Assembly: GCA_013399855.1 (NCBI GenBank)
Contig: VXAY01006780.1
Coordinates: forward strand, 1,080,134 to 1,144,133
Source: Oxyruncus cristatus
Taxonomy: Eukaryota; Chordata; Aves; Passeriformes; Cotingidae
DNA length: 64,000 nt
Direction of reading: 5' to 3'
The notes beneath the pieces were generated by a model. The model saw only the letters and a list, made by a program, of their open reading frames with translations. It searched no databases and was not told where the DNA came from. The position numbers and the translations under genes are program-made. Shown here piece after piece: positions 36,001-43,702 of the stretch (position 1 is the first letter of the stretch; the number at the start of each line of letters is the position of its first letter).

Positions 36001-39000
36001 CAAGGCCAGGATAGGTCAATTTCAGCTCCTTAATTTTCTTTATAAAGGAACGTGGTGCTTTTTGGTTACTCTGGGAACGTAACAAGCCTCATGTTTCCTC
36101 CCTCTTACAGAGGAGAATGCAGAGATCACGCTGGATGTGTCGCTGGCCTATCGCGATGATACGTTCAGTGACTGGGAAGAAATAGCTCATGCCATAGAGA
36201 ACAGGAAGCTGAAGTGCACCTTTGGCTCACCAAAAGTAAGGAGCTTGGACAATGCTGGTGGTGGGGATGGGTGGGAGTTGTCCTCTTCCTGTCATAGAAT
36301 CACAGAATTACAGAATCACTCTTTCCATGAAGAAATTTTCCCCAATATCCAACCTAAACCTCCCCTGGCACAACCTAAGGCTGTTTCCTCTTGTCCTGTC
36401 ACCAGGGATCTGGGAGAAGAGGCTGAATCCCATCTGGCTGCACCCTCCTGTCAGGGAGTTGTAGAAGGTTCATCTTGGAAGGCTCCCTTGACTTTAAGAC
36501 TGTTAAAGAGCCTGAAATGTGAACCTCCTTGAGGTCAAACTTAGTGATTCTATGACCCAAACTAATCAAAACCACGAGGATAAATGTCCCCAAGCCACTG
36601 TCACACACAGGGTCTCCCCAGGAATTGGCAAACAGGCTTTTGGTGCTCTCAGTTTGAGGGTTCTTGCAGACCCTCCCTGTGGGGGGGGCGTGGTGGTCCC
36701 TGGGGACTGACAGCCATGGCTTTGCTCCCTGCCCTTTCCCCAGACCCTGGAGTCTGAGGGCCGGCACTACGACTGCGACTTCCTGCCCTTCATGGAGATC
36801 GGCAGCGTGGCACACAAGTACTACCTCATCAACATCCGCCTGCCTGTCAACGAGAGGAAGGGCATCAATGTGGGCATTGGCGAGATCAAGGACATCCGCC
36901 TCGTGGTGAGTGTCCGTCGCACTTCCGACCAGGATGGCTGCCCGTCCTGCTTCCCGTCCTGAGCTCTTTTGGTCCCGCTCCAGCCTCACATGGGACTGTC
37001 CTCCTTCCCGAGGGATGCCCTCTTTGCTCTTCTGAGGAGCCCTCCCCAAGCCTCGAGCCCTGTGACCTCCTCCAAAGCTGGGCTCTTTCCATGGCTCCAA
37101 GAGTTCCCTTGTGCTCTCCCCTCCCCACCAGTCTGGCTGGGATGCAGAGTCCTTCCTCTCATGGGTACGAGTTAAGGAGGAAGAGAACAGCAGGGTTCGG
37201 AGGGGATTTGGATCTTGGAGTTGGTTGTGGCCATGCACATGTCTGGAATGGGTGTCAGCAGTCCTTGCTCCTGCCCTCCCTTGAGGCTTGCTGCACATGG
37301 ATGCTTCTCCCAGCTGGAAGCCCTCCCGCCACGGTCCCTGTCAGTGGAGCAGGGAGCCAGGGCTGTGGTGGCCACAGACAGTGGTGGGAGGGCACATGGC
37401 TGGAGAAACACATTCATTTGGCCAGTGCTCTTCCCACCAGCGATGACTTGGCTCCATGAGTGTCCCGTTACTTGTCTGGGAGTAATTCTGCCAGCTTTTT
37501 CCATGCTGTGTCAGAATCCCCTCTCCTGCCTCATGTCTGCTGGTATTTAGTCAGGCACTTTCTGGAACCTTCCCAGTTGGCCTGGGGGCTCAGTGGGCAC
37601 CTGCTCCCTTTCTGGTGTTGGTCAGCCCATGTCTTTGGGATGCACTGCCCCCTCTGTGCCTCTCCTGCCACTCCTGTAATGAGAAGCACAGAGTGATGAC
37701 ATTAAACCCTGTACAGCAGTCACTTTCCACCTTGGTTTTCCTTAGGGCATCCATCAAAATGGAGGCTTCACCAAGGTGTGGTTTGCCATGAAGACCTTCC
37801 TGACGCCCAGCATTCTGATTATCATGGTGTGGTACTGGAGGCGGATCACGCTGATGACACGTGCTCCCGTCCTGCTGGAGAAGTGAGTTGGGGCCCAGGT
37901 GACCATCGAGCGAGGGGACTCCATGAGGTGGTTGTTGCTCCCAGGCAGAGCCCATGGTTGGGGAGACAGGAATTGTCTCTTCTCCAGCCCCTCCCTCTGC
38001 CCAGGCACGCTGGGAGCAGGAGACCTCCATAGCTTCTCTTTCCTTTCCCGTTGAACCCACAGAGAATGAGGAGCTACTTGAAGTGAATCTGTCCTAGAGG
38101 GTTTGGTGGCAGGAGGTGACACTTCCCAAAGAGCTGGATTTCCTTCTGTTGCATTCTATGCACAACTTTGGATTTTGGGGCTCTGTTCTTCCCTTGAACA
38201 TTGGAAAGAGATGGTGTATCTGCTTCTCCAGGGTCATCTTTGCTCTGGGAATTTCGATGACTTTCATCAACATCCCTGTGGAGTGGTTTTCCATCGGTTT
38301 TGATTGGACTTGGATGCTGCTCTTCGGAGACATTCGGCAAGGAATCTTCTATGCCATGCTGCTCTCGTTTTGGATCATCTTCTGTGGGGAGCACATGATG
38401 GTGGGTATCACATCGACAGGAAGGGGGTTTCCAGCTCTGATCCCAGCAATATCTGGCAGCTCCCTCTTACTTGTTGCGAGCTGGAAATGATGCTGTGGGG
38501 ACTTGCACCAGGTGAGGGCACTTCAGGCTAAATTGCTTTCCCTTTTTCTCCTCCTCCAAACCTTTTGACCTGATTAGGACCAGAGCGAGCGGAATCGGCT
38601 CTCGGGATACTGGAAGCAGGTTGGACCCATAGCTGTGGGCTCCTTCTGCCTCTTCGTCTTCGACATGTGTGAGAGGTGGGTGCAGCAATCCCAGGTTCCT
38701 GGTCACCTCCCCCAGCAGTTTGACCCAATGGCTGGATGCACAGCCCCAACTCCTGGAGAGGCTCCTGCGGGTGCTGTGAAGTGTGCTTCACAGCAGGGGA
38801 ACACCTCCCACCTCACCTCTGCCTCACACACAGGGCAAAGCAGCACAGCTGGCTATTCCCATGTGGAACCTTAGGGAAAGGTTCTACCCCCAGAGGGTGG
38901 TCAGGCACTGAACAGACTCCCCAGGGCAGTGGTCAAGGCCTCAAGGCTGCCAGAGCTGTAGGAATGTTCGAACAGCGCACAGGTTGGGACTGTTGGGGTG

Positions 39001-42000
39001 TCTGTGCAGTGCCATGAGTTGGACTCATGATCCTTGTGAGTCCCTTCCAGCTCAGGATATTCTATGATTCTGTGATTCTCAGGCTGCAGAGTGGATATGT
39101 CCTCTGACAGTTGGTGTTTTCTGTCCTCTGCAGGGGGGTGCAGCTCAAGAATCCCTTCTACAGTATCTGGACCACCGAGGTGGGCACGGAGCTGGCTGTA
39201 TCCTTCCCCAGGCTTGGGCTGGGTCAGTAGGAGAGGAGGGTGTTCCCCTCCTAGTGTGGAGAAACCCCCCTGATTTTGGAAGGCCAGGGGTGGCTCAGGT
39301 GCTGCAGATGCTGGTGTCCTTATAGGAAGGAGCAGTCCTGGCAGGTTTGGAGCTGGACACCTCGGGGCGCTGGTGCTGTGAGGGGAAGTCACTGGGGAAC
39401 TAAATGTATGAATCACCTGAATAATGTTTTCTAGTATTTCTTATCAGTTTGTACCATTTTCCCTTAACTCTCTCTGCCCAGATGGCCTTTATTATAGTCG
39501 CAGGGATCTGCCTGTGCCTCTATTTTCTCTTCCTGTGTTTCATGGTCTTCCAAGTGTTCAGAAATATCAGTGGGAAGCAGTCAAGCCTCCCTGCCATGAG
39601 CAAGGCTCGTCGCCTTCACTATGAGGTAACTGCCTTCCTTGGGGCATGGATTCTTTATTTTTGAACCTCAGAGTCTGTGCTGAGACTCCTCTACCCATAA
39701 TCTCCCCATACCTCCATTTCCCCATCCTCTAAGATTAATTTTTGTGTTTAGTGGGAAGTGTTGCCAAGACCACCTGGTTTTCCATGGTATAAATTCAGAA
39801 TTTTGGTGTTGTCATTTCCTAAAGAAGTTGCTGGAGGTAAACAAGGATCAAAACACAACACATTATCCCTGTTTCTAGCCCATGATTTTGTATGTGTTCC
39901 TGTCCTACCTGCCTCTACTAGCTGTCAAACCCTCTCAGTGCTCACTCTCAGTGCTTAAGCTGTTTCCACAGGGTTGTAAATATTTATCCTCAAAGTTGTT
40001 CTGTTAAACCATAGTCACTTCTGATTTAAACAAGTCATCACCAACTGGGAATGCACAGAAAAAATTAGAAAATCAGACTTGGGAGAATTTGAAGCAGATA
40101 TTGAGTGTTCTTCCCTCTAGCAGGAGGCAGAGCTCGTGGTGCAGAGCTTGCTGCTGCCACGCTCGACATCCAAACATCTGGTGAGCATGGAGCTGGTGTG
40201 AAAGAGTTAACAGTCATTTGTTGTTGTGGTGTGGCACAGTCATTACACAGACACTGACATTTCCACCTAAATTCCAGAAACAGGTTAAAAAAACCAAGAC
40301 ACACAAATGTAAAACTAGTGAAAGCAGGAATGGTGAGGAATGGGATGGATCCTGAGCCTGAGGTTGTCTCAGGATCTCTGTTCTGTGACAGCCAGCCTGG
40401 TTTTGCCAGGCATTGGAATCGCTGCAGCTTCCTCCCAGCCAGGCTGGGGGTGAGGATGAGTGTGGTGGGACCAGAGCCCGTGCTGAGACACTGACTCTCC
40501 CCGTGTTTGTTTTACAAGAGCCATGAGCTGTCAGGCTGGGACCCGGCTCAGACTGACCCACCGCCTCTCCCACATCAATTAACTCCCTGGTCAATCAGTC
40601 ATCAGAGCAAATGTCATGGAAAGGCAGCGCTGTCCAGACATCCCAGCCCGCGCGGAGCATCCGGAGCAGTGCAGACGTGTGGGGAGCGGAGGATATGGGC
40701 TGTGCTGAGCGTGGCACAGGAGTGGGTGGAGGTTGTTTTGCTTTGGGGTTTCGTGGGTTGGACCCTTTTTTTATTTTTCATTTTTTATACTCATGTCTTG
40801 TCTATCCTAAAACCAAAAACAGGTTTTGTGGATTCTGTTAATGTGACCAGTGACATTTCTCTCTAAACAGGGGCTGATTTTTCGGTTCAAGTTCCTGATG
40901 CTCATCACCCTGGCCTGTGCAGCCATGACTGTCATCTTCTTCATCGTGAGCCAGGTGAGCCACAGGACTGGGATTCCTGGGAAGCTACTTCCCGAGCCAC
41001 TCCCGACGCCAGCTCTGGTCAGACAAGACAGGCCTGTTACAAGCACGTTTGATAGCAAGTTGCTTTTTGAGAAGTTGTTCTCATTTGTTTGAAGCTCTGC
41101 CATGAAATGTCTCAGGCTGGAGCTGCACAAAGGCCGTCGGCTCCCAGAGCATTGGGGCTGCACTGGGCGGAACATGGGCCAACACGGGTTAGTCATTTCT
41201 GAGAACTCAGCAAGCAGAAAATGTTCTGTTCACACTGAAACACTCTGGTGGCTTTGTGTGCCCACGGAGACGTGACAGAATCCAGCCTTCCCTGGGCTGA
41301 CTGTTGCCAGCAGTAGCTGTACCTGTTTATCCTGAGCTCCGACACTGTCTCTGTACTAATGAGCTTCTGTTGCTGCTGAAATCATGGAATCTCAGAATGG
41401 TTTGGGTTGGGAGGGCCCCATCCAGTTGCACCCCCTGCTATGAGCAGGGACACCTTCCACTAGACCAGGTTGCTCCAAGCCCTGTCCAACCTGGCCTTGG
41501 ACACTTCCAGGGATGGGGCAGCCACAACTTCTCTGGGCAACCTGTGCCAGGGCCTCACCACCCTCACAGGGAACAATTTCCTCCCAATATCCCATGTAAC
41601 CCTGCCCTCTGGCAGTGGGAAGCCATTCCCCCTCGTCCTGGCACTCCAGGCCCTTGTCCAAAGTCCCTCTCCAACTCTCTTGGAGCCCCTTTAGGCACTA
41701 AGGTCTCCCTGGAGCCGTGTCTTCTCCAGGGTGAACAAACACAGCTTTCCCAGCCTGGCTCCAGAGCAGAGCAGCCCGTGGAGCATCTCTGTGGCTCTCT
41801 TTTTAAGCTAGTTTAGCTTTCTTTTTCCCTGTTATGTCTTTCTTTAACAGAAGGCAGCATTTCAGTGTAAGCAGTCTGTGTATCTTCTAGTAACATTACC
41901 ACTGATGATATTTTCCTGGATGGTGACAAACCTCAACGTGTCTCAGGCTGGTGCTGTCAGCCCCCCCTCCTCAGACAGCTGCAGGAGACCATGCTCAGCA

Positions 42001-43702
42001 CATCAGCTCTCATATTATCCACACTGGTTTTCCTGCTATAAAAGTACTGTTTTTAGCAGTTGGATGTTTGTGGATGTCACTGCTTGTCCCCACATACTGC
42101 TCTATGTGTGCTGAGCACATGGTTGCAGCAGGTGTATCCAGAACAGAGCAGTTTGGTCACATTAAATGAGACATCAAAGCTAAAGAAATCCTGGAATCAT
42201 TTTGTCAGGACCATTTTTTCCCTGCAGATTGAGGCTGAAGAGGAGAATCCCAGCCTGGCTTCTGCTTCACTGAACCTGTTCCACTCCATTTACTCCATCC
42301 TGTTGAATTGATGCTGTTCTCGCTGATTTACTCAAAGTACAGAATTTGCTCTTTCTCCTGGGCAGGTGACAGAAGGCCACTGGAAGTGGGGGGACATAAC
42401 GATACAGGTAAACAGCGCCTTCTTCACAGGCATCTACGGGATGTGGAACCTCTACGTGTTCGCCCTCATGTTCCTGTACGCGCCATCCCACAAGAACTAC
42501 GGCGAGGACCAGTCCAATGGTGGGTGCCTCTGAGTGACCTAAGGGGAGAAAGAGAGAGAAAGTGGGAGATGCCTTCTGGGCATTTGTTTTTGGCCTAGCT
42601 GCACATTCAGCACCTTGAAATGTTATGGAAATGATGGTTTGGTTTTCCAAGCAGGCTGGGTTGGACAGGTTTGAGTATTTAGCTGAGACTGGCTGGAACC
42701 TTCTAGGTGGTTTTTGTACGTTTTAGCATTGCCCAGATGTAACAGCAGCTCAAAAGGAAGGATGAGGAATGGAGAAAATAGAATCCCTGATCTAGTGCAT
42801 CGCATTCCAGCCCATGGCAGCGGGTTGAAACTGGGTGATATTTTAGGTCCCTTCCAACCCAAACCATTTTGGGATTCTTTGAAGTCTGGGCAAGTGGGGA
42901 ATGGCAGTGCTGTTGGATTCTGTTAAGCAGTAGTCCTCAGTAGTACAGAAATCATTGTTTGCTGATACAAAATCATGGAATTGTTTACGTTGGAAAAGAC
43001 CTTTAAGACCGTTGAGTCCAACCATTCCCCAGCACTGCCAAGGCCACCACTGACCCCCGTCCCCAAGTGCACACAGTTTTTAAATCCCTCCAAGGATGGG
43101 GACTAGACCCCTGCCCTGGGCAGCTGTGCCAGGGCTGGACGACCCTTTTCATGAAGAAATTTTCTCAATATCCAATTTAAACTTCCCCAGGCACAGCTTG
43201 AAGCCGTTTCCCCTTGTCCTGTCCCTTGTTCCCTGGGAGCAGAGCTCGACCCCCACCTGGCTTCACCCTCCTGTCAGGGAGTTGCAGAGAGTGAGAAGGT
43301 CCCCCCTGAGCCTCCTTTTCTCCAGGCTGAGCCCCTCCAGGTCCCTCAGCCATTCCTGGTGCTCCAGACCCTTCCCCAGCTCCATTACCTTCCCTGGACA
43401 TGCTCCAGCTCCTTAATGTCTCTCTTTCCCTTCCATTTAAATAACTGTAAATAAAAGCATTTATAGGATTGTTGCTTGGTCTGTATGTCAGGGAGCTCCT
43501 GGAAGCCTGGAAGGAATAAACCAGATCTTTTACTTTCTAATTGTCTGATATTTTCCTGTGAGAACCTCTGACAGAACAACTTTGTTTCTCAGGTGACCTG
43601 GGGGTGAACAGCGGGGAGGAGCTCCAACTCACCACCACCATCACCCACGTGGACGGGCCCACGGAGGTTTACAAGCTGGCTCGGAAGGAGGCTCAGGAGT
43701 GA
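17970..43702 (+). CDS. WLS: WLS, Wnt ligand secretion mediator (12 coding exons)
   Basis: Wntless/GPR177 binds palmitoleoylated Wnt proteins in the ER and carries them through the Golgi to the cell surface; it is then recycled by endocytosis and retromer. Exons at 17970-18075, 29437-29709, 36111-36235, 36744-36905, 37746-37882, 38232-38400, 38578-38675, 39134-39197, 39482-39625, 40871-40954, 42366-42519 and 43593-43702 join to 1626 nt, i.e. 541 residues plus stop, the same length as the human protein. The layout is an N-terminal signal anchor (about 14-35), a large lumenal domain (about 36-232) and seven further membrane segments (near 233-253, 269-288, 300-322, 338-355, 379-401, 433-453, 474-494). 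The endocytic motif Y425-E-G-L428 and the C-terminal KEAQE ER-retrieval signal are both present. All phases agree and no frameshift or stop is seen. The ATG lies in a good context (CAGCATGG). Confidence 0.98.
18279..18342. repeat. T homopolymer run with one N
   Basis: Nearly uninterrupted T (broken by one N at 18302, a G and a C) near the start of WLS intron 1. Its length is likely unreliable in the assembly. Confidence 0.9.
22005..22472 (+). mobile_element. CR1 with ORF2 C-terminal remnant (family B)
   Basis: About 470 bp in WLS intron 1. It includes the ORF2-derived part (GAGCAGCTGAGGGAGCTCGG, then GGAGAAAAGGAGGCTCAGG), corresponding to the reverse transcriptase C-terminal tail, and a 3' part with GATGTGGCACTTGGGGACAC. 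It ends at AACAATTCCATGATTCC. Frames are broken by stops; non-functional. Confidence 0.94.
22900..22937 (+). mobile_element. short CR1 terminal remnant
   Basis: About 38 bases of a family A 3' end (CTTTCCAACCCAAACTGTTC then TATGACTCC). Confidence 0.7.
24893..25054 (-). mobile_element. CR1 LINE 3' fragment
   Basis: Reverse-complement family A copy in WLS intron 1, from TCACAGAATTCCAGGATGG to GATGTGGCAGCCACAGTGTT, where it is truncated. Confidence 0.92.
25575..25622. repeat. TG/TA dinucleotide microsatellite
   Basis: Alternating purine-pyrimidine tract starting as (TG)n and continuing as (TA)n with a few interruptions, in WLS intron 1. Probably length-polymorphic. Confidence 0.9.
26690..26988 (+). 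mobile_element. CR1 LINE 3' fragment
   Basis: Family A copy of about 300 bp. The upstream part resembles the ORF2 end (AATGGGCTCAAACTGAAAGA) and the rest is the usual 3' region to CCCAGACCATTCCAAA. Confidence 0.93.
28039..28077. repeat. (TATTCTATTT)n short tandem repeat
   Basis: About four imperfect copies of a ten-base unit rich in TATTCTATTT in WLS intron 1. Confidence 0.75.
28252..28330 (-). mobile_element. degraded CR1 terminal fragment
   Basis: TCATGTAATCCTTTAGGTTG followed by GAAAAGCACTCCTAGGTCAT and CAGCCATTAACCCAG matches a reversed CR1 end of the 'GTTGGAAAAG' kind, with many substitutions. Confidence 0.7.
29437..29709 (+). CDS. WLS: WLS coding exon 2
   Basis: Completes Ala36 and encodes residues 37-126 of the lumenal domain, including KNHHKTKW and SPWFQFMLF, then one base of Lys127. 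Acceptor TTCACAG, donor GTGAGTG, phases 1 and 1. Confidence 0.98.
29843..30082 (-). mobile_element. CR1 LINE 3' fragment
   Basis: Reverse-complement family A copy beginning 130 bases inside WLS intron 2, from AATAGTTTGGGTTAGGAAGG to CAATATCCCATCTAAACCTC. Confidence 0.93.
30544..30702 (-). mobile_element. CR1 LINE 3' fragment
   Basis: Reverse-complement family A copy with an intact terminal repeat (CATAGAATCATAGAATCCC) and a truncated distal part after TTGGACACTTCCAGG. Confidence 0.93.
33352..33592 (-). mobile_element. CR1 fragment, terminal repeat lost
   Basis: Reverse-complement family A copy; the first recognisable part is ACTGGGTTGGGAGGGACC and it runs to CTCTGGCAGTGGGAAGCTG. Confidence 0.92.
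33790..33862 (-). mobile_element. CR1 terminal fragment
   Basis: GAATCATGGAATCATGTAGT then TTGGAAAAGACTTGTAAGAT and AGTCCAACCACTAACCCAGC match a reversed CR1 3' end. Confidence 0.85.
33903..33988. repeat. AT-rich self-complementary array
   Basis: About 86 bases of TATATCTATATTTTATATAT-type repeats with complementary halves (TATATTTTATAT versus ATATAAAATATA) that could form a hairpin. It directly follows the CR1 remnant at 33790. Confidence 0.85.
34605..34637. repeat. direct repeat, left copy
   Basis: The 33-base segment beginning ACTTCTCTATGGCAGATGG recurs at 35363-35394 with about three substitutions and one indel, on the other side of a CR1 copy and gap. A 13-base part (TGTAGCCATCTCC) also recurs locally at 34591 and 34627. 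Confidence 0.85.
34648..35362 (-). mobile_element. longest CR1 copy, interrupted by a gap
   Basis: Reverse-complement CR1 starting CATAGAATCAACTGTGCTGG. In element orientation it encodes ORF2 C-terminal sequence on both sides of the gap: [14 protein letters not shown] before it, and [12 protein letters not shown] to [10 protein letters not shown] after it. These are typical of the CR1 reverse-transcriptase C-terminal tail. The middle (34961-35224) is N. It is a 5'-truncated, non-autonomous remnant. Confidence 0.93.
34961..35224. other. assembly gap (264 N)
   Basis: N run inside the CR1 copy. The missing part would be ORF2 sequence; its true size is unknown. Confidence 1.
35363..35394. repeat. 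direct repeat, right copy
   Basis: Counterpart of 34605-34637; begins ACTTCTCCATGGCAGATGG and continues CATAGCCATC. Together the two copies bracket the CR1 element. Confidence 0.85.
36111..36235 (+). CDS. WLS: WLS coding exon 3
   Basis: Completes Lys127 and encodes residues 128-168 of the lumenal domain ([15 protein letters not shown] to KCTFGSPK). Acceptor CTCTTACAG, donor GTAAGG; phases 1 and 0. Confidence 0.98.
36236..36743 (+). other. WLS: WLS intron 3 (508 bp)
   Basis: About a third of it is one CR1 fragment (36291-36470); the rest is unique. Confidence 0.95.
36291..36470 (-). mobile_element. CR1 fragment with internal deletion
   Basis: Starts with a reversed terminal repeat (CATAGAATCACAGAATTACAG) but jumps straight to CTTTCCATGAAGAAATTTTC, skipping the usual approximately 150 bp in between. 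It then runs to CACCCTCCTGTCAGGGAGTT. Confidence 0.9.
36744..36905 (+). CDS. WLS: WLS coding exon 4
   Basis: Residues 169-222 of the lumenal domain ([15 protein letters not shown] to GEIKDIRLV), unusually GC-rich compared with exons 5-6. Acceptor TTTCCCCAG, donor GTGAGTG; phase 0 on both sides. Confidence 0.98.
36906..37745 (+). other. WLS: WLS intron 4 (840 bp)
   Basis: Unique sequence, GC-rich at its 5' end. Open frames here, including a 299-codon minus-strand one reaching into exon 4, are antisense artefacts. No repeat was recognised. Confidence 0.9.
37746..37882 (+). CDS. WLS: WLS coding exon 5
   Basis: Residues 223-267 plus two bases of Lys268. Covers the end of the lumenal domain ([12 protein letters not shown]) and membrane segment 2 with the cytosolic loop [13 protein letters not shown]. 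Acceptor TTTTCCTTAG, donor GTGAGTTG; phases 0 and 2. Confidence 0.98.
37883..38231 (+). other. WLS: WLS intron 5 (349 bp)
   Basis: Unique sequence; nothing recognised. Confidence 0.95.
38232..38400 (+). CDS. WLS: WLS coding exon 6
   Basis: Completes Lys268; residues 269-324 with membrane segments 3 and 4 ([19 protein letters not shown] and the [16 protein letters not shown] region). This transmembrane core is almost invariant in vertebrates. Acceptor TTCTCCAG, donor GTGGGTAT; phases 2 and 0. Confidence 0.98.
38578..38675 (+). CDS. WLS: WLS coding exon 7
   Basis: Residues 325-356 plus two bases of Arg357: [14 protein letters not shown], then membrane segment 5 ([18 protein letters not shown]). 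It follows a 177-bp intron (38401-38577). Acceptor CTGATTAG, donor GTGGGTG; phases 0 and 2. Confidence 0.97.
38676..39133 (+). other. WLS: WLS intron 7 (458 bp)
   Basis: Nearly half is one CR1 fragment (38890-39080), which ends about 50 bases before exon 8. Confidence 0.95.
38890..39080 (+). mobile_element. CR1 3' fragment (third end type)
   Basis: Has CCCCAGAGGGTGGTCAGGCA and a terminus reading CAGCTCAGGATATTCTATG then ATTCTGTGATTC, distinct from families A and B. It matches the copy at 62830-63058. Confidence 0.92.
39134..39197 (+). CDS. WLS: WLS coding exon 8
   Basis: Completes Arg357; residues 358-378 ([21 protein letters not shown]), the lumenal loop before membrane segment 6. At 64 bp it is the shortest exon. 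Acceptor CCTCTGCAG. The donor GTATCCTT is not the usual U2 type but the U12 consensus. Phases 2 and 0. Confidence 0.97.
39198..39481 (+). other. WLS: WLS intron 8, U12-type signals
   Basis: 284 bp. The donor GTATCCTT (39198-39205) is an exact match to the minor-spliceosome 5' consensus. CCCTTAAC (39461-39468) lies with its A about 14 bases from the AG, matching the U12 branch-point consensus TCCTTAAC with one difference, at the expected distance. The upstream exon's last base is T, which would be poor for a U2 donor. Splicing by U12 is inferred from these motifs. Confidence 0.88.
39482..39625 (+). CDS. WLS: WLS coding exon 9
   Basis: Residues 379-426: membrane segment 6 ([19 protein letters not shown]) and the cytosolic loop with [20 protein letters not shown], ending in Y425-E426. 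The YEGL endocytosis motif is divided by the following intron. Donor GTAACTG; phase 0 on both sides. Confidence 0.98.
39626..40870 (+). other. WLS: WLS intron 9 (1.25 kb)
   Basis: Unique sequence with no recognised repeat or gene. Overlapping frames on both strands near 40210-40870 look non-coding. Acceptor TCTCTAAACAG. Confidence 0.9.
40871..40954 (+). CDS. WLS: WLS coding exon 10
   Basis: Residues 427-454, beginning G427-L428 that complete the YEGL motif, then membrane segment 7 ([20 protein letters not shown]). 84 bp, phase 0 on both sides; donor GTGAGCC. Skipping it would keep the frame but remove a membrane helix. Confidence 0.98.
40955..42365 (+). other. WLS: WLS intron 10 (1.4 kb)
   Basis: Contains a 420-bp CR1 (41382-41805) in a background of unique DNA. 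Nothing else recognised. Acceptor TCCTGGGCAG. Confidence 0.9.
41382..41805 (-). mobile_element. long CR1 3' fragment
   Basis: Reverse-complement family A copy extending past the usual truncation points into the ORF2-derived part (GGCACTAAGGTCTCCCTGGA, then GTCTTCTCCAGGGTGAACAA). Starts at ATCATGGAATCTCAGAATGG. Confidence 0.94.
42366..42519 (+). CDS. WLS: WLS coding exon 11
   Basis: Residues 455-505 plus one base of Gly506: lumenal [18 protein letters not shown], then membrane segment 8 ([18 protein letters not shown]), then the start of the cytosolic tail ([14 protein letters not shown]). Donor GTGGGTG; phases 0 and 1. Confidence 0.98.
42798..42880 (+). mobile_element. CR1 3' end remnant
   Basis: CATTCCAGCCCATGGCAGCG then GGTCCCTTCCAACCCAAACC and a degenerate terminus. 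Only the last 80 bases remain. Confidence 0.88.
42968..43420 (-). mobile_element. long CR1 3' fragment (family B)
   Basis: Reverse-complement copy from AAATCATGGAATTGTTTACG to TACCTTCCCTGGACATGCTC. It includes the ORF2-derived part (CTCCTTTTCTCCAGGCTGAG). It lies opposite in orientation to the gene, 170 bases before the last exon. Confidence 0.94.
43593..43702 (+). CDS. WLS: WLS coding exon 12 and stop
   Basis: Completes Gly506; residues 507-541 of the cytosolic tail ([19 protein letters not shown] to [10 protein letters not shown]) followed by TGA at 43700-43702. The terminal KEAQE is the reported ER-retrieval signal of vertebrate WLS. Confidence 0.98.

Larger units (their letters stand above)
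29710..36110 (+). other. WLS: WLS intron 2 (6.4 kb)
   Basis: Holds five CR1 copies, an AT-rich array at 33903-33988 and a 264-base assembly gap inside a CR1. The stretches 30703-33351 and 35397-36110 are unique, without a recognisable gene; open frames near 31600-32400 overlap on both strands. Confidence 0.9.
42520..43592 (+). other. WLS: WLS intron 11 (1.07 kb)
   Basis: About half is CR1 (42798-42880 and 42968-43420). Acceptor TTTGTTTCTCAG. Confidence 0.95.

Noticed and set aside
36399..37298. 299-codon minus-strand open frame
   Set aside because: It runs antisense across WLS exon 4, whose GC-rich coding strand leaves the reverse frame open by chance.
29710..43592. MIR1262, which lies in human WLS
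   Set aside because: I looked for its mature sequence within the WLS introns and saw no match.
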